Shown here: positions 60,933-64,000 of the stretch, piece after piece
How positions within the stretch are numbered: position 1 is the stretch's first letter
Layout of the letters: the number at the start of each line of letters is the position of its first letter
Source of the DNA: Azospirillum soli
GTDB taxonomy: Bacteria; Pseudomonadota; Alphaproteobacteria; Azospirillales; Azospirillaceae
DNA: 64,000 nt
Assembly: GCF_017876165.1 (NCBI RefSeq)
Contig: NZ_JAGINQ010000017.1
Span: 58,903 to 122,902, forward strand
Direction of reading: 5' to 3'
The notes under the pieces: model-generated
The model's input: only the letters and a program-made list of their open reading frames with translations
Database searches by the model: none
What the model was told of the DNA's origin: nothing
Translations under genes and position numbers: made by a program

Positions 60933-61250
60933 ATGACGTTCAAGCCGTTGCACGACCGCGTTCTGGTCCGCCGCATCGAGTCCGACACCAAGACGGCCGG
61001 CGGCATCATCATCCCCGACACCGCAAAGGAAAAGCCGCAGGAGGGCGAGGTTCTCGCCGTCGGCCCCGGCGCCCGCGACGAGAGCGGCAAGCTGGTCGCG
61101 CTCGACGTGAAGGTCGGCGACCGCGTGCTGTTCGGGAAGTGGTCGGGCACCGAGGTGAAGATCGACGGTGAGGATTTCCTGATCATGAAGGAGTCCGACA
61201 TCCTCGGCATCATCGAAGGCGGCGCCGCCGCGACCAAGAAGGCCGCTTGA
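60933..61250 (+). CDS. groES: Co-chaperonin GroES
   Basis: A 105-residue protein that forms the seven-subunit lid of the chaperonin. It has FKPLHDRVLVRRIESDTKTAGGIIIPDTAKEKPQEGEV, where the TKTAGGIIIP region is the mobile loop contacting GroEL, and VGDRVLFGKWSGTEVKIDGE. AAGGAG lies 9 bases before ATG 60933. groEL follows after 18 bases. Confidence 0.98.
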   Translation: MTFKPLHDRVLVRRIESDTKTAGGIIIPDTAKEKPQEGEVLAVGPGARDESGKLVALDVKVGDRVLFGKWSGTEVKIDGEDFLIMKESDILGIIEGGAAATKKAA

Positions 61251-61268
61251 TAGGGGGAGGAAGGAACC

Positions 61269-62887
<1,619 letters not shown>

Positions 62888-62897
<10 letters not shown>

Positions 62898-62915
62898 TCA
62901 CGGACTTCTGATCAC
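62888..62915 (+). repeat. 14-bp tandem duplication at the groEL stop
   Basis: GGACTTCTGATCAC occurs twice in direct succession. The first copy contains the last codons and TGA stop of groEL; the second repeats them downstream. Confidence 0.75.
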
Positions 62916-62932
62916 CGCATCCGCGAAAAATG

Positions 62933-62965
62933 GGCCGCGTCCGAAAGGGCGCGGCCTTTCTTTTT
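62933..62965 (+). terminator. Intrinsic terminator of groESL
   Basis: GGCCGCGTCC at 62933-62942 pairs with GGGCGCGGCC at 62947-62956 (10-bp stem with one G-U pair, GAAA loop), followed by TTTCTTTTT. This is a strong Rho-independent terminator, and it may also serve the convergent hydrolase-like gene. Confidence 0.88.
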
Positions 62966-63759
62966 CACGCCCCGCCCCGCTCCACGGCGCCGACCAGGGC
63001 GATGAGCGCGCCGCGCACGACGGCTTCGTGCTTGGTGGGCTGGACCTGCTCGCCGGGGACGGCCACCACGGTCAGGTTGCGGCAGCCGACCAGCGCCTGT
63101 TCGATGAGGGATGCGCCGAGGCTCTGCCGCTCGTCCTTGCCGTGCATCAGGGTCACGGGCGCGCGGATCGTGCCGAGTTGCGGCAGCATCGCGTGCAGTT
63201 CGGCCATGACGCTGCGTCGTGCGGGGGCCATGAGGCGGGCGGCGATGCGGCGCAGGACGCCGGCACGGGCGGGCTCGGCCGACGACGGGTCGATCAGCAG
63301 CAAGCCACCGATCAAGTCCGGGAAGTCGAGCGCGGCACGCAGGGCGACCGGCACGCCGGCCCCGCAGCCGATCAGCAGGGGCTTGCGGCCACGGCGTTGC
63401 GCCAGCAGCGGGCGAAGCGAAGCCGCCTGCATTTCCGGTTCACCGTGGGGAGATGCGTTGGGAACCGGTCCCGGATCGGGCCATGGATCGGGGCGCGGAT
63501 CGGGGCGCGCGACGGCCACCCATTCCTGTCCCGGCGGAACGGAGCGCAGCAGGCGCGCCCAGGCCCTGGACTCGCTGGAATTGGCGTGGATCAGAACGAT
63601 CCGACGACCGCCCGGATCGCCCGAAACCGTGCATCCCTTCCCTGCGGACGTTTTTTCGCCGGGGCGCGACGTGGTGCGAGCGACGCCCTCGCCAGCCTGT
63701 CCCGGCACGATGCCCGCACAGGCTTGGAAATGCGCATCCGTGCTGTTGTAGATGGTCAA
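62965..63759 (-). CDS. Alpha/beta-hydrolase-fold protein lacking the serine nucleophile
   Basis: A frame of about 264 residues with an alpha/beta-hydrolase pattern: RIVLIHANSSESRAWARLL (the HG-type oxyanion strand), KPLLIGCGAGVPVALRAALDFPDLIGGLLLIDPS (nucleophile elbow and next strand), APVTLMHGKDERQSLG (acid loop) and a late His in QPTKHEAVV. The elbow reads GCGAGV where GHSxGG is usual, so Gly stands in place of Ser; hydrolase activity is doubtful. A Pro/Asp-rich insert (RPDPRPDPWPDPGP) lies in the middle. The start is probably TTG 63759, without a clear ribosome binding site, so the N-terminus is uncertain. It is convergent with groESL. Confidence 0.65.
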   Translation of the reverse strand: MTIYNSTDAHFQACAGIVPGQAGEGVARTTSRPGEKTSAGKGCTVSGDPGGRRIVLIHANSSESRAWARLLRSVPPGQEWVAVARPDPRPDPWPDPGPVPNASPHGEPEMQAASLRPLLAQRRGRKPLLIGCGAGVPVALRAALDFPDLIGGLLLIDPSSAEPARAGVLRRIAARLMAPARRSVMAELHAMLPQLGTIRAPVTLMHGKDERQSLGASLIEQALVGCRNLTVVAVPGEQVQPTKHEAVVRGALIALVGAVERGGA

Positions 63760-63914
63760 GGGCCCTGCCCCCGGTTGGCTTCCTCGCGACGGGGGTCATC
63801 CCCGCCTTTGAGAAAAGCCTAACGGAGGGCCGTGGCGGCTGTCCCGTACCATAAAAGGGCCTGAAATGGCGCGAACAGTGGTTCGGGGCTTTCGCAAAAG
63901 CTGCCTAATACTAC

Positions 63915-63953
63915 TGTGTCATAAATCTGATCCCATATAGGGTCTATGACACA
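63915..63953. repeat. Inverted repeat near the right edge
   Basis: TGTGTCATA at 63915-63923 and TATGACACA at 63945-63953 form 9-bp perfect arms 21 bases apart. The right arm includes the ATG of the frame starting at 63946. It could be an operator or part of an insertion sequence end. Confidence 0.5.
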
Positions 63954-64000
63954 GGCGAGTTTGGATAGGCAGGACGCGGCGGAGCGTCGGTTTGAGGAGT
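63946..64000 (+). CDS. Possible start of a transposase gene (runs off the right edge)
   Basis: From ATG 63946 the frame reads MTQASLDRQDAAERRFEE and is open at the window end. The D-x-x-x-x-x-E-x-R-F-E-E pattern resembles the N-termini of IS701-type transposases, whose next part lies outside the window. With only 18 residues the call is tentative. The AT-richer sequence and the inverted repeat around the start fit the left end of an insertion sequence. Confidence 0.35.
   Translation, partial: MTQASLDRQDAAERRFEE

Overview
The window looks like a chromosomal segment of an Azospirillum-like member of the Rhodospirillales (Alphaproteobacteria). This rests on the high G+C content judged by eye, the alphaproteobacterial division and cell wall (dcw) gene order, a MurE of the meso-diaminopimelate type, an alphaproteobacterial groESL pair, and a CheY/CheZ pair next to bamD-recN. 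No rRNA or tRNA gene and no CRISPR array was seen.

Layout. Positions 1-9.2 kb hold a mixed set: a truncated 5-oxoprolinase-type gene, a GNAT acetyltransferase, a TerB+J-domain co-chaperone, a mosaic palindromic repeat, an ABC-F ATPase, an EamA exporter, a peptidoglycan amidase, a Uma2 protein and an MFS transporter. The RNase P RNA gene (about 9302-9718) with its own promoter follows. Positions 9.7-10.27 kb form a dense regulatory region with a four-repeat MraZ operator, two inverted perfect DnaA boxes and clustered GANTC sites. Positions 10.3-30.7 kb carry an almost gapless dcw cluster: mraZ, rsmH, ftsL, ftsI, murE, murF, mraY, murD, ftsW, murG, a small unknown gene, murC, murB, ddl, ftsQ, ftsA, ftsZ, then lpxC. 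Many of its genes overlap by 4 bases (stop and start codons sharing ATGA), so translation is probably coupled.

Downstream the gene order is broken. In many alphaproteobacteria bamD-recN-ligA follows lpxC on the same strand. Here those genes lie on the opposite strand and are separated by inserted genes. The first insert (31.0-34.9 kb) is a self-contained phage tail-fibre cassette on the minus strand with a near-consensus promoter and a terminator: a collagen-like fibre protein, a large fibre/receptor-binding-like protein and a small tail-assembly-like protein. A bacteriohemerythrin and ligA follow. The second insert (38.0-42 kb) has a lipoprotein plus coiled-coil protein pair, an orphan protein and a subtilisin-like protease with two carbohydrate-binding-like repeats. 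Then come recN and bamD.

Positions 44.7-47.4 kb hold a chemotaxis group, cheY followed by two CheZ-like phosphatases. The first of these carries six copies of a FliM-type CheY-docking peptide. Positions 47.9-55.6 kb hold housekeeping and unknown minus-strand genes: an M24B aminopeptidase, a TerB protein, prmA, a GxxExxY protein, an unknown 411-residue protein and uvrD/pcrA. Positions 56-60.6 kb hold a two-component locus with two NarL/LuxR-type regulators and a hybrid histidine kinase. groES-groEL with a clear promoter and terminator follows, then a serine-less alpha/beta hydrolase-like gene. The right edge may be the start of an insertion sequence.

The observations I judge most unusual are the multi-docking CheZ, the orphan tail-fibre cassette placed between lpxC and ligA, the layered control region before mraZ, and the unknown lipoprotein/coiled-coil pair.
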